The translations under genes were made by a program, and so were the position numbers. The notes under the pieces are model-generated. The model saw only the letters and a program-made list of their open reading frames with translations, ran no database searches and was not told where the DNA came from. A DNA stretch of 64,000 nucleotides from positions 90,192-154,191 of the forward strand of contig CAVYFY010000004.1 of NCBI GenBank assembly GCA_963767835.1, read 5' to 3'. Positions 18,801-26,940 of this stretch are shown piece after piece. Position 1 is the first letter of the stretch. Every line of letters starts with the position of its first letter. This stretch comes from SIAQ01 sp963767835. Lineage in GTDB: Bacteria; Planctomycetota; Planctomycetia; Gemmatales; Gemmataceae.

Positions 18801-19542
18801 ACGCGACGAAAAGGAACTTGCCAGGCTTCCCGCCGATGAACAAGCCGCCTTAGTAAAGTTTTGGGGCGACGTCGAGATTCTTGCCAAGCGGGCTCACGCT
18901 GGCATCACGCAGACGGAGCACAAGGGCCAACTCACCGACAAGGCCTGGCTAAAAATCTACACCGTCAAGGTGACGGCCGGCAAAACGTATGTCATTGACA
19001 TGGAAAGTCCGGAATTCGACACGCTCCTTCGCCTGGCGGACGCCAAGGGAAAAGTGGTTGCCGAGAATGACGACATCAGCCCGACCAATCTGAATTCGAG
19101 AATTGTGTTCACGCCCGCAGCGGACGGAACCTATCACGTGGCGGCCACCTCATTCCAGGAGGCTGGCCGAGGGGCTTACTCGTTGACAATTCGGGGGCCA
19201 AACACCAAGAGTGCAGAATCAAAATGGGACGACATTCGCACCGGCAAGGCCCAGCCCGAAAAACGCTGCCGAAGCGATTGGCTTCGCCAAGCAATCGATC
19301 AAGAATCGACATTACGCCCTCGCCACACGCCATTATCGCGAAGCGTTTCGCAAAGAGCCGGCGCTGGCGGACAACCTCGATCTCGGCCATCGTTACGACG
19401 CCGCTTGCTATGCGGTGCTGGCTGCCGCGGGCAAAGGAGACGACTCAGCCGACTTGAACGCGGAGCAGTCGGCACAACTGAGGCAAGAAGCTTTGACATG
19501 GCTCAAAGCCGACCTGGCAGCCTGGACGAAACGCGTAGCTGA
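15721..19542 (+). CDS. TPR and PPC region of the kinase protein (second frame)
   Basis: Coding similarity starts at about 15765, in frame with 'QVLADGSKDLVEAALAERLR'; the earlier codons and the GTG at 15721 are an artefact of the frameshift. It contains about twenty tetratricopeptide repeats of the form 'AIDAFNKALAIDRKDVVAWF', between roughly residues 190 and 900. A bacterial pre-peptidase C-terminal (PPC) type beta domain comes near residues 1065-1160 ('YVIDMESPEFDTLLRLAD', 'DGTYHVAATSFQEAGRGAYS'). After 'TGKAQP' (about 19255-19262, beside a run of A) the frame breaks again. Joined with its neighbours the gene spans 14069-19723, about 1880 residues. The repeats are near-identical at DNA level, which favours slippage and assembly errors. 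Confidence 0.8.
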   Translation: MADCIEGSSAPGNATQVLADGSKDLVEAALAERLRKLKNGLVAAEKDFRFGKACDDARLAAATSVDGRWDRGQAARLYPTIFAEAGLDVEHGDADGIVDKIKQSPIRLVYVAALDHSARVAHNTNPAFVSRLFRIANAVDADEWRKDFRNVLILKDSAKLSALAKKVELQIQSPEILLSLANCHSNRDEGAMLLRQALTHHPRDFWIFYDLGFLSTDPVEQIGCYRAALAIRPLSSPAHNELGRALFANDDEEEAVKHFREAIRINPNLVQAHANLGDIRDRKKDWDGAIKHNQDALKIDPNSVGALCGLGRALAGKKDVKNGIMHFRMAIAINMKSVGAYHGLGKILFENRNVEEAIIQFREGLKIDPNDARIHVNLGIALEDKKEWDKAIEHYRTAIHINPKLAEAYLNLGDALKGKGDVAGAIKQYSRAFEIKPKYPEAHLNLGSVLFKDKKDVNGAIEQFRTAIEIDQNYAPAHYNLGIALLRNKELKAAIDALERAVAIDKELAEAWSTLGIALHDQKNITAAIGAHKRAAAINSDNAVYQNNLGYALFENKNLPEAIDAFNRAVAANPKLAIALFNRGNARRDQKNLPAAIDDYRKAIAIDRKHAATWIELGSALYLQKKLPAAIDAFKEAIDIDRKQVVAWYNLGVALHAQKEVPAAAVAFKEAIAIDRKNAKAWYNLGLCLHQQKELCAAIVAYKEAVAIDRRDVGAWKNLGVALKDQNELPAAIDAFNKALAIDRKDVVAWFNLGNALKAQKKWPAAIDAYEKAIAIDRQFANAWKNLGVALAIQNHLPAAIDAFNKALAIDRNDVETRFNLGNALRAQNNLPEAIVAYKRAVAINPQFANAWHNLGVALHDQKDLPAATEAFKQALTIDKTNALFRSSLAAAQNKLAMDKRLPGVLAGDAASVADLLNLAAFSAFYKENYRDAVKLYEKTVVADPAVAERPGSGYRYNAACFAALAAAGKGTGADKLDANDQAVLRKKARGWLQADLAEQVTLLGNNPVQVHRQMQYRQLDSRLANVRDEKELARLPADEQAALVKFWGDVEILAKRAHAGITQTEHKGQLTDKAWLKIYTVKVTAGKTYVIDMESPEFDTLLRLADAKGKVVAENDDISPTNLNSRIVFTPAADGTYHVAATSFQEAGRGAYSLTIRGPNTKSAESKWDDIRTGKAQPEKRCRSDWLRQAIDQESTLRPRHTPLSRSVSQRAGAGGQPRSRPSLRRRLLCGAGCRGQRRRLSRLERGAVGTTEARSFDMAQSRPGSLDETRS

Positions 19543-19723
19543 CGGCACGGACGCCGATCGCAAGGCGGCCGCGAAAAAGCTCCGTCTTTGGCAACGTGAC
19601 ACCGACCTGACCTGGGTCCGAAGTGGCGGCCTGGATGACCTGCCGGCCGCCGAACGCCCCGCCTGGCAACAGCTTTGGGTGGACGTAGGAGCTCTCCTGA
19701 AAAAGGTTGAGCCGCAACGGTAA
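19211..19723 (+). CDS. C-terminal end of the kinase-TPR protein (third frame)
   Basis: From about 19260 this frame continues the preceding protein with 'KNAAEAIGFAKQSIKNRHYA' and 'YREAFRKEPALADNLDLGHR'. It then has the Ala/Cys-rich 'YDAACYAVLAAAGKGDDSA', the same closing segment seen after the TPR array in the previous frame ('YNAACFAALAAAGKGTGAD'). It ends with a Trp-rich tail before the TAA at 19721-19723. The ATG at 19211 is an accident of the shift. Functionally it belongs to the giant kinase; alone it would not be expected to be expressed. Confidence 0.7.
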   Translation: MQNQNGTTFAPARPSPKNAAEAIGFAKQSIKNRHYALATRHYREAFRKEPALADNLDLGHRYDAACYAVLAAAGKGDDSADLNAEQSAQLRQEALTWLKADLAAWTKRVADGTDADRKAAAKKLRLWQRDTDLTWVRSGGLDDLPAAERPAWQQLWVDVGALLKKVEPQR

Positions 19724-19825
19724 CAATAATTCGCGATGATCCAGAGCCGATCATGCTCTGAGCTTGGGCCGGGCAATATCAATCTCGACCTTCGTTACAT
19801 CGCCACCTACAGTAATCATGACCTA

Positions 19826-20215
19826 TCACGGCGGCGAGGACGGCAGAATCTCCTCATACTCCGACGTGTCTTCCAGGTCGTTGTAGCAGGCCGGCACATC
19901 GACAGGTCGTCGTTCATCTCGTCCCGCGCGAACGTCTTGCGGAACTTCGTGATGAAGAGCCCTTCCGCCAGATGCCCGACGAGTTGCTGGAGGTCCTTAA
20001 CATCGCTGGCCTGCGCTTCACGGGCCAAATAGCCGAACGGGCGTTCCGTTTGCGATTTGCCCAATCGGGCGCGGATTACCTTGCAAATCGCCTTGGCCCG
20101 CTCCTTGTCCTTGCCGTCGGCGGGCGTGAAGCCTTCATCCGGATCGGGAACCCTCTCGCTTTAAGGGGCTTTGCCGGTGACGAGTACATTTCCATTGTAG
20201 CGGGCGCTGCCGCGG
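19826..20215 (-). pseudogene. C-terminal remnant of an unrecognised gene
   Basis: On the minus strand a coherent sequence reads 'YNGNVLVTGKAP', an in-frame TAA (20161-20163), then 'SERVPDPDEGFTPADGKDKE', 'FGYLAREAQASDVKDLQQLV', 'FITKFRKTFARDEMNDDLSM'. After a one-base shift near 19890 it gives 'ACYNDLEDTSEYEEILPSSP' and a stop at 19826. The acidic end and continuous codon character on both sides of the stop and the shift suggest one broken gene, cut on its 5' side by the transposase remnant. No ATG start remains. I do not recognise the family. Confidence 0.4.
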
Positions 20216-21110
20216 CTATCCGGGGTTGGGCTGGGGTGCGGCCCGCGCGGCTTGAAACGCCTGCCATTGCTCGGCGAACAAGCTGACGCCTTTCTCCATC
20301 CAACGCGTTACCTCCGCCAATACCGTGGTCAGGCAGAATTTCTCCAAGTTCACCCGCAGCGATTCCAGTACACTCACGATCACGCTGCGGCGATGCGCGC
20401 CGTTCGCCGTCTTGTTGGTCCGGTTCGCCTTGCGGTCTTGGGCCGAACCGCGCAAATTACGCTCCGAGAGATTGTTCGTCGCCTCCACCTCCGGCACCAG
20501 GACGAACGTGAACAGTTCCTCGGCCAGCAACAAGCGTTGTATCTCTTCCACCAAGTTCGCAAACTCGCGCTCGTGCGGCGTCTGGGGCGTCGTCGTTTCC
20601 CGGTGACGCACGCACACATCCAGCAGCCGACTCGACAGATCATCGACGCGCTGCCGGCGACCCACTTCGCCCAGGCGGCCGTCGGCGGCGGCGCTTTTAC
20701 CGTCGCGATAAATCTGCAGAACCTCGTCCAGGAAGCACTGGTATTTTTTCTTATGGGGGTACAAAAGCGCCAGTTTGATCGCCTTGCGCAACAGATGCGC
20801 CCAACATTTCTGCCCCTGCGTGAAGCGGTTTTCATACACCGCCGCATCATCGCTCACGCCGATGCCGTCGAATAGGTCCGGCGGCAACATTTGGTCCAAC
20901 GTGGCATCGTCCTTGTGGCAGCCAAACAAAAACACCCGCTGCAACTGCGATGCGAATGCCCATAGGAAACATTTCTCATTGCCGACTTTCCAGCCCATTT
21001 CATCCATGTACACGATGGCCGCGTGCGCCAACAACTCACAGAGCGTATCGAATGTGAACACTGGGGCAAAATTGACTTGGCCGACGCCGTCGGCGCGGAT
21101 ATGATCGCGG
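20216..21110 (-). pseudogene. IS66-family transposase, N-terminally truncated
   Basis: The minus-strand frame shows the catalytic half of an IS66 (TnpC) transposase: 'FDTLCELLAHAAIVYMDEMG' with the Asp of the DDE triad, 'VYENRFTQGQKCWAHLLRKA', and 'EATNNLSERNLRGSAQDRKA' containing the Glu. Homology stops at about 21110; upstream codons of the long frame run antisense into the response regulator gene. The N-terminal zinc-finger and leucine-zipper parts, TnpA/TnpB and inverted repeats are not seen, so this is an immobile relic. Confidence 0.72.
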
Positions 21111-21200
21111 TGCGTGAGAATATTGCCGCCCGGCTGGGTTCGAGCGCTGCCAGGATATCTTCGCGCCTGCTCACGAGTCCCCGTGGAACGCGTGAATCGC

Positions 21201-22280
21201 ATGGCTGAAATCTTGCTGATCGATGACGATGGTGATCTGCGGCAGTTCCTCCAGGCAGCGCTGACGGAACGCGGCCACCGGGTGCAGAGTCTGGACCGGG
21301 CGGACGCCGCCATGGACGTCTTGGCCAACGGCGAATTCGAGTTGGTCGTGGTCGATGAAATTATGCCCGGACTTCACGGCAGTGAATTCCTCAAGATTCT
21401 GCGCATTCAGGGCAATGACGTTCCAGTTATTCTCATGACCGGTCTCGGCACTCGTTCGCTCATTGAGCCGATGAAAGAGCTTGGCGCCATGGTTGTCCCC
21501 AAGCCGGCGGCAGGATCGGCCGAGCTCATGAAGGATCTTTCTCTCGCCGTGGACGAATCGCTCAAGGGGGAGGCGGAGATCGCTGACCTGATCGGCCGAA
21601 CGGTCAAGCTGGCGCTGAAGCTGGGCAAGACCGCTCCGTACATGCGCTGGTTGTTCGATTGCGAATTGCGCGTCCAGGTCTCGGCCGCCGTCAACCATGA
21701 TGCCGACAAGATCAAGCAGATTCTCGGTGAAACGGACGGCGGGGCGCCGCAGGAGAACTCGCTGCGGTTGCGCGGCGACGTTTGGCATCTGCGTTATGAT
21801 GACGACAGCGGCGACTATCCACGCAAGGGCAACCAGAGCCTTATCTGGTTGCACAAGCTGGTCGCGGCCCCCAACAAGCTGTTCACCGTGGCCGACCTGC
21901 TGGGGGACGCCGACGGCAAGTTGGCGGCCGACGCCCGCATCGGCGGCGAACGGGAAATCGATGACGTCGGCTTCAAGGCGATCAAGGACCGGCTGGAAGA
22001 AATCGAGGACACCGTCGAAACCACTGGCGGGAATGAATCCATCGAAAATGAAAAGGCGGACCTGTTGAATCGACTTCAGCAGGCGCGGCGCGGCAAAAAT
22101 TTGGACTCACCGCTGAAGGCTGCCCATCGCAACATGACCGTGCAAATCCGCACTCTGCGCGACAACAAGCTGGCGAAGGACATGCCGCGTCTCGCCGCCC
22201 ATCTGCGCGCCGCTCTCAAACTCCACTTCCCGTTCGTCGGCTACTACCCGCCTCCCGGCACATCGGCCTGGCAAACCTGA
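21201..22280 (+). CDS. Response regulator with an unrecognised C-terminal output region
   Basis: The receiver domain occupies residues 1-120: acidic pocket 'LLIDDDGDL', phospho-acceptor Asp52 in 'VVVDEIMPG', conserved Thr in 'ILMTG', Lys in 'VVPKPAAG'. The remaining 240 residues do not resemble a standard HTH output module. They include 'DVWHLRYDDDSGDYPRKGNQ' and 'SLIWLHKLVAAPNKLFTVAD', then a charged coiled-coil-like segment ('DEE/EIED...ENEKADLLNRLQQA') and an Arg-rich end. The ATG at 21201 starts the receiver fold exactly. It lies upstream of the hydrogenase locus and may be the partner of the PAS kinase at 28940; this pairing is inference from position only. Confidence 0.8.
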   Translation: MAEILLIDDDGDLRQFLQAALTERGHRVQSLDRADAAMDVLANGEFELVVVDEIMPGLHGSEFLKILRIQGNDVPVILMTGLGTRSLIEPMKELGAMVVPKPAAGSAELMKDLSLAVDESLKGEAEIADLIGRTVKLALKLGKTAPYMRWLFDCELRVQVSAAVNHDADKIKQILGETDGGAPQENSLRLRGDVWHLRYDDDSGDYPRKGNQSLIWLHKLVAAPNKLFTVADLLGDADGKLAADARIGGEREIDDVGFKAIKDRLEEIEDTVETTGGNESIENEKADLLNRLQQARRGKNLDSPLKAAHRNMTVQIRTLRDNKLAKDMPRLAAHLRAALKLHFPFVGYYPPPGTSAWQT

Positions 22281-22384
22281 AAAAAACTATAGCGCAAATC
22301 GATTTTGCCCGGCGCAAGGGGGTTTTGCGCCTTTATCCAATGAAAGTACACGATTCGACAGGGAACTCAAACAGGAGACTTGCC

Positions 22385-22546
22385 ATGCCAGCGACCATGC
22401 AACCGCAATCCGTGAAGATCGCTTCTCGGGCCACGCAGCGCAATTTAGCGCAGCCAAAATCGGCAGCGACCACTAAGAGTCAGCAGAATCCCGCGCGACG
22501 CTTTCTCGATTTCCTCAGGATCGCGCTGTCGGGGTGTGCGGTTTAG
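22385..22546 (+). CDS. Small protein of unknown function (53 residues), RFLxxLRxAL family member 1
   Basis: An AGGAG lies seven bases upstream of the ATG at 22385, a better start than the ATG at 22325. The protein is basic and Gln/Ser/Ala-rich and ends in 'RRFLDFLRIALSGCAV'. The next small protein, at 22613, ends in 'ERFLYNLRVALSAWHT', so the two share a C-terminal 'RFLxxLRxALS' motif. Both lie between two response regulators. No signal peptide or membrane span is visible. Function unknown; an adaptor or short regulatory peptide is one possibility, but that is inference. Confidence 0.45.
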   Translation: MPATMQPQSVKIASRATQRNLAQPKSAATTKSQQNPARRFLDFLRIALSGCAV

Positions 22547-22612
22547 AACCTTCTCCAAGATCGTGCAGCCGGCTCCCAGGTTAACACACGTTCCCCCCAG
22601 AGCGGAGATGCC

Positions 22613-22807
22613 ATGGCCACCCAAGACGAAACGCCGGTGCGGGTCGTCGAAACCGCCGCTGGTTCGCTGGTCGCGAAGGGCCAAGCCAGCCAGATCAAGG
22701 CGGAGCTCGCTTCGGGCGACCGCGATGATTGGCCTGGATGCAATGACAGTCTCACTGAGAGATTCTTGTACAACCTGCGCGTTGCCCTTTCTGCCTGGCA
22801 CACCTAA
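22613..22807 (+). CDS. Small protein of unknown function (64 residues), RFLxxLRxAL family member 2
   Basis: The ATG at 22613 follows a purine-rich GCGGAG. The sequence starts 'MATQDETPVRVVETAAGSLV' and ends 'ERFLYNLRVALSAWHT', sharing its tail with the preceding small protein. It is acidic in the middle, whereas its neighbour is basic. It ends 40 bases before the start of the next response regulator, so co-transcription is likely. No known domain recognised. Confidence 0.45.
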   Translation: MATQDETPVRVVETAAGSLVAKGQASQIKAELASGDRDDWPGCNDSLTERFLYNLRVALSAWHT

Positions 22808-22847
22808 ATCGCCGTGCGCGATTGGGCAGCATCAAAGGAGACCGTTC

Positions 22848-23290
22848 ATGTCAGCGGATTCATCAGAAGCAATCGAAATCTTGTTGGTCGAGGACGACCC
22901 AGGCGATGCGGAGCGCACCATGGCGGCGCTGAACGAGGGCAAGGTGCGCAACCGCGTCGTCTGGGTTCAGGACGGTGAGCAAGCGCTCCAGTATTTGTTT
23001 CGGACCGGCGCTTTTCGCGCGCCTGCCGGCCCGACCTCATCTTACTGGATTGGTGGCTGCCCAGGATGAACGGCAGCGAGGTCCTGGACCGCATCAAGAA
23101 ACACCCGGAGCTGAAGCGCATCCCGGTCGTCATCTTGACCGCTTCCTCCCAGGATGAGGACGTGTTGCGGGCTTACAACAGCCACGCCAATTGCTTCATC
23201 ACCAAACCCGTGGGCGTTGATGCGTTCATACGCGTCGTGCGATCCATCGAGGAATTCTGGCTAACTGTGGTCAGAATGCCTGCGGCTTGA
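22848..23290 (+). pseudogene. Rcp1-type single-domain response regulator, one frameshift
   Basis: A strong AAAGGAG precedes the ATG at 22848. The first frame gives 'IEILLVEDDPGDAERTM' and 'NRVVWVQDGEQALQYLF'. Near 23025 one base is lost or gained, and the second frame reads 'PDLILLDWWLPRMNGSEVLD', with the phospho-acceptor Asp, then 'IPVVILTASSQDEDVLRAYN' and 'CFITKPVGVDAFIRVVRSIE', ending at 23290. Together these make a normal receiver of about 147 residues, of the kind that partners phytochrome-like or PAS kinases. The PAS histidine kinase at 28940 is the obvious candidate partner. If the frameshift is real the regulator is lost. Confidence 0.75.
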
Positions 23291-23319
23291 CGACTTCCAC
23301 CCCTCTTGAAAGGAAACGC

Positions 23320-23928
23320 ATGCGAATTGGCACTCAACTGATGATGACAGGATCGATGCTTGCCATCATTGCCCTGACCGCCGGCGCTCAACATGACGCC
23401 AAGGACGCGAAGAAAGTCAACCTCGAGGTCGGCGATCGGGCCCCCGCCTTCGAGTCCAGGGACGCGGCCGGCCTGACTTGGAAATCCGCGGACCACGTCG
23501 GCAAGAAGTTCATCGTCGTCTACTTCTACCCCGGCGACTTCACGCCCGGTTGCACGGCCCAGGCCAAGAAGTTTCAGGGGAACATGAACAAGCTCTACGA
23601 CCAGGGCGCCGAAGTCGTCGGCGTCAGCGGCGATTCCGCCAAGACGCATGCCCTCTTCACGGACGCTTACAAACTCACCTACACCCTCATCGCCGACGAA
23701 AAGGGCGAACTCGCCCGGATGTTCGGCGTCCCAGTCGGTCCCGGCGCCAACATCAAGGCAACGTTGCCGGACAAGTCGAAGCTTGACTTCAAACGCGAGG
23801 TCACGGCGGCGCGCTGGACCTTCATCATCGGCCTCGATGGCAAGATCGTCTACAAGAACAGCAAGGTCGATCCGGTGAAGGACAGCCAGCAGGTCGAGGC
23901 CTTCCTGAAAGGCGTGGACAAGAAGTGA
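23320..23928 (+). CDS. Secreted peroxiredoxin (AhpC/TSA, BCP-like)
   Basis: The ATG at 23320 has GAAAGGA upstream and opens a signal peptide of about 22 residues ('LMMTGSMLAIIALTAGAQ'). The mature protein has the peroxiredoxin fold: 'LEVGDRAPAFESRDAAGLTW', 'IVVYFYPGDFTPGCTAQAKK' with the peroxidatic Cys at about residue 78, and 'VVGVSGDSAKTHALFTDAYK'. No second cysteine is visible, so it would be a one-Cys enzyme needing an external thiol. It would reduce peroxides outside the cytoplasm. Its place just upstream of the hydrogenase genes may reflect protection from oxygen by-products, which is inference. Confidence 0.88.
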   Translation: MRIGTQLMMTGSMLAIIALTAGAQHDAKDAKKVNLEVGDRAPAFESRDAAGLTWKSADHVGKKFIVVYFYPGDFTPGCTAQAKKFQGNMNKLYDQGAEVVGVSGDSAKTHALFTDAYKLTYTLIADEKGELARMFGVPVGPGANIKATLPDKSKLDFKREVTAARWTFIIGLDGKIVYKNSKVDPVKDSQQVEAFLKGVDKK

Positions 23929-24064
23929 GCAGCGGAACGATCGGCTCGGCAGACCGCCCGGTGATCTATTCGTCCGCGGTCCTGCCGAACAATGGCGTTG
24001 CTTGGCGGCGTCCATAGAATACTTCTCTGCGGCCTGGATTGGCCCGAGGTTTAATGAGGGATCC

Positions 24065-25063
24065 ATGAATCTGACGCGTGAGCCTGCCATCGCCGAGCTG
24101 GACGTCCTTTGGCTCACTGCGGGCCTGAGCTGCGACGGCGATACTGTGTCCATCACGGCGGCCACGCAGCCGAGCATTGAGGATCTCCTTCTCGGCGCGA
24201 TTCCCGGGTTGCCACGAATCCGGTTGCATAACGCAGTTCTCGCATATCGCAATGGCGCTGACTTCATGGATATTTTTCACCGCGCCGCCAACGGATTGCT
24301 CGGCCCCTTCCTGCTCGTCGTTGAAGGCTCGATTCCCAACGAGAAAAACAAAACCGAGGGCTACTGGGCCGCCTTCGGCATCGACGCGCAGACGGGGCAG
24401 CCGATTCCGACCTGCGACTGGATTGATCGCCTGGCGCCGCACGCGTGGGGGGTGCTCGCTGCCGGCACCTGCGCCGCGTACGGCGGGGTACATGCCATGG
24501 AGGGGAATGTCACCGGTTGCATGGGGTTGCCCGACTATTTGGGTTGGGACTGGAAATCCAAAGCCGGGTTGCCGATCGTCTGCGTCCCGGGCTGTCCCGT
24601 GCAGCCGGACAACTTCATGGAAACCCTGTTGTACCTGCTCTATCAGGCGGCCGACAAAGCGCCCATGATTCCACTCGATGACAAACTGCGCCCTGGCTGG
24701 CTGTTCGGTCAGACGGTGCATGAAGGCTGCGACCGCGCCGGCTACTACGAACAGGCCGATTTCGCCCAGGAGTACGGCGACCGGCGCTGTATCGTCAAGC
24801 TCGGCTGCTGGGGCCCGGTCGTGCAATGCAACGTCGGCAAACGCGGCTGGATGAACGGCATCGGCGGCTGCGCCAACGTCGGCGGCATCTGCATCGGTTG
24901 CGCGATGCCCGGCTTCCCCGACAAATTCACTCCGCTCCTCGACATGGCGCCTGGCGCTCAGCTCTCGACGGCCGCCATCCAGGTTTACGGTCGAACGGTG
25001 CGGGCGCTGCGCCGCTTTACCCAGGCGTCGATGAACAATGAGCCTGACTGGCGACATCGTTAA
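24065..25063 (+). CDS. hhyS: Group 1h NiFe hydrogenase small subunit (high-affinity, actinobacterial type)
   Basis: The 332-residue protein starts at 24065; the frame to 24002 adds nothing conserved. It contains 'VLWLTAGLSCDGDTV', where Cys then Asp replace the usual CxxC; this is the three-Cys/one-Asp proximal cluster described for oxygen-tolerant actinobacterial-type hydrogenases. Also present are 'GTCAAYGGVHAMEGN', 'GLPIVCVPGCPVQPDN', 'HEGCDRAGYYEQADFAQEYG', 'CIVKLGCWGPVVQCN' and 'GGCANVGGICIGCAMPGFPD', giving ligands for the medial and distal clusters. There is no Tat signal, in line with this group. It transfers electrons from the NiFe site in HhyL. It is followed 33 bases later by hhyL. 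Confidence 0.93.
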   Translation: MNLTREPAIAELDVLWLTAGLSCDGDTVSITAATQPSIEDLLLGAIPGLPRIRLHNAVLAYRNGADFMDIFHRAANGLLGPFLLVVEGSIPNEKNKTEGYWAAFGIDAQTGQPIPTCDWIDRLAPHAWGVLAAGTCAAYGGVHAMEGNVTGCMGLPDYLGWDWKSKAGLPIVCVPGCPVQPDNFMETLLYLLYQAADKAPMIPLDDKLRPGWLFGQTVHEGCDRAGYYEQADFAQEYGDRRCIVKLGCWGPVVQCNVGKRGWMNGIGGCANVGGICIGCAMPGFPDKFTPLLDMAPGAQLSTAAIQVYGRTVRALRRFTQASMNNEPDWRHR

Positions 25064-25096
25064 CTGCCGCTTGACCACAAACGGTGGGGAGATCCA

Positions 25097-26860
25097 ATGC
25101 CCGAGACCACAAAGAAGCTTGTCAACATCTCTTGGGATCCAATCACGCGCATCGTCGGCAGCCTCGGCATCCATACGAAGATCGACTTCGCCAACAAACA
25201 GGTCGCCGAGTGCCGCAGTACCTCGTCCATCTTTCGAGGCTACAGCATCTTCCTCAAGGGCAAGGACCCGCGCGATGCCCATTTCATCACCAGCCGAATC
25301 TGCGGCATCTGCGGCGACAATCACGCCACCTGCGCCTGCTACGCCCAGAATATGGCGTTCGGCATCCGTCCGCCAGCGCTGGCGGAGTGGATTATCAATC
25401 TCGGCGAAGCGGCCGAGTACATGTTCGATCACAATCTCTTTCAAGACAACCTGGTCGGCGTCGATTATTGCGAACAGATGGTCAAGGAGACCAATCCCGC
25501 GGTCCTCGCCAGGGCGGAGACGACGCTGGCGTCCCACGCCGCGCTACACGGATTTCGCACCATCGCGGACATCATGCGGGCGCTGAATCCATTTAAGGGT
25601 TCGTTCTATCTCGAAGCGCTGCAGATGAGCCGGCTCACGCGCGAGATGTTCTGCCTGATGGAAGGCCGGCATGTACATCCTTCAACCTTGTATCCGGGCG
25701 GCGTCGGCACGGTTCCATCGGTGCAGCTTTTCACGGACTACCTCGTTCGCCTGATGAAGTACGTCGAGTTCATGAAGAAAACGGTGCCGCTGCACGACGA
25801 TCTGTTCGACTTCTTCTACCAGGCTCTGCCGGGCTATGAGAAGGTCGGTGAGCGACGCGTCCTCTTGGGCTGCTGGGGATCGTTCAACGATCCCGACGCA
25901 TGTGACTACACGTATGCCAACATGGCAACATGGGGCCGGCGCATGTTTGTCACTCCCGGCGTGGTCGTCGATGGGAAATTGATCACGATGGACCTGGTTG
26001 ACATCAACCTCGGCATTCGCATCCTTCTGGGCAGCTCCTTCTATGACGACTGGCAAGACAGCGACCCCTTCGTCAAGTCCGATCCGCTCGGCAATCCCGT
26101 GGCCAAGCGGCATCCGTGGAACCAGACCACGCTGCCGAAGCCGCAAAAACGCGATCTCGACGGCAAGTATTCCTGGGTGATGTCGCCGCGCTGGTTCGAC
26201 AAGCGTTCGGGCAAGTTTCTGGCACTCGACACCGGCGGCGGTCCGCTCGCCCGCTTCTGGGTCACCGCCCTGGCCGGACTGGTGGACGTCGGCTACGTGA
26301 AAGCAACCGGGCATAGCGTCGAAATCAACCTGCCGAAAACAATGTCGTTACCGGAGATGAAGCTCGAATGGAAGATCCCCGCCTGGAGTAACACGCTGGA
26401 GCGCAACCGGGCACGCACCTACTTCCAAGCGTACTCGGCCGCTTTGGCGTTGTATTTTGTCGAGAAGGCGCTGGTGGAGGTTCACGCCGGGCGTTTGAAG
26501 ACGGTCACGGAATTTCGCGTCCCGGAGGAAGCGATCGGGTGCGGCTTTCACGAGGCGGTCCGCGGCGTGCTTTCGCACCACGTGGTTATTCGCGAAGGCA
26601 AGATCGCCAACTATCATCCGTACCCGCCGACGTGCTGGAACGCCAGCCCGCGCGACGCCGATGGGACGCCGGGCCCCTATGAGGACGCTGTGCAGAACAC
26701 GCCGATCTTCGAGGAGAATGGTCCGGAAAACTTCAAGGGCATCGACATCATGCGCACCGTCCGAAGCTTTGACCCGTGCTTGCCGTGCGGCGTCCACATG
26801 TACCTCGGCGACGGCAAGGAAATTCAAGTGGCGCATTCGCCGACGTTCGGACGCGTCTAA
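25097..26860 (+). CDS. hhyL: Group 1h NiFe hydrogenase large subunit
   Basis: The 587-residue protein holds the NiFe active site, with the N-terminal pair in 'SRICGICGDNHATC' and the C-terminal pair in 'DPCLPCGVHMY'. After the conserved His a tail of about 20 residues remains ('MYLGDGKEIQVAHSP'), which must be removed by a maturation protease. GGGGAG lies upstream of the ATG at 25097. Length and motifs match the actinobacterial-type enzymes that oxidise H2 at atmospheric concentration, known from soil actinobacteria, acidobacteria and Ralstonia. The protease gene 1.7 kb downstream looks damaged, which raises the question of how this subunit is processed. Confidence 0.95.
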   Translation: MPETTKKLVNISWDPITRIVGSLGIHTKIDFANKQVAECRSTSSIFRGYSIFLKGKDPRDAHFITSRICGICGDNHATCACYAQNMAFGIRPPALAEWIINLGEAAEYMFDHNLFQDNLVGVDYCEQMVKETNPAVLARAETTLASHAALHGFRTIADIMRALNPFKGSFYLEALQMSRLTREMFCLMEGRHVHPSTLYPGGVGTVPSVQLFTDYLVRLMKYVEFMKKTVPLHDDLFDFFYQALPGYEKVGERRVLLGCWGSFNDPDACDYTYANMATWGRRMFVTPGVVVDGKLITMDLVDINLGIRILLGSSFYDDWQDSDPFVKSDPLGNPVAKRHPWNQTTLPKPQKRDLDGKYSWVMSPRWFDKRSGKFLALDTGGGPLARFWVTALAGLVDVGYVKATGHSVEINLPKTMSLPEMKLEWKIPAWSNTLERNRARTYFQAYSAALALYFVEKALVEVHAGRLKTVTEFRVPEEAIGCGFHEAVRGVLSHHVVIREGKIANYHPYPPTCWNASPRDADGTPGPYEDAVQNTPIFEENGPENFKGIDIMRTVRSFDPCLPCGVHMYLGDGKEIQVAHSPTFGRV

Positions 26861-26940
26861 TTCGCGCTTGCGGCGTACCAGCATGCAAGCCGCAAGCGGT
26901 ATCGGAGAACCGGTCATGGACAGCGCAATTCCAGGATCGT

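Noticed and set aside
23966..25537. Long open frame of 523 codons antisense to the hydrogenase small and large subunit genes
   Set aside because: Its translation is Arg/Asp/Val-rich with no motif, and it mirrors the codon bias of the plus-strand hydrogenase genes, which are well recognised.
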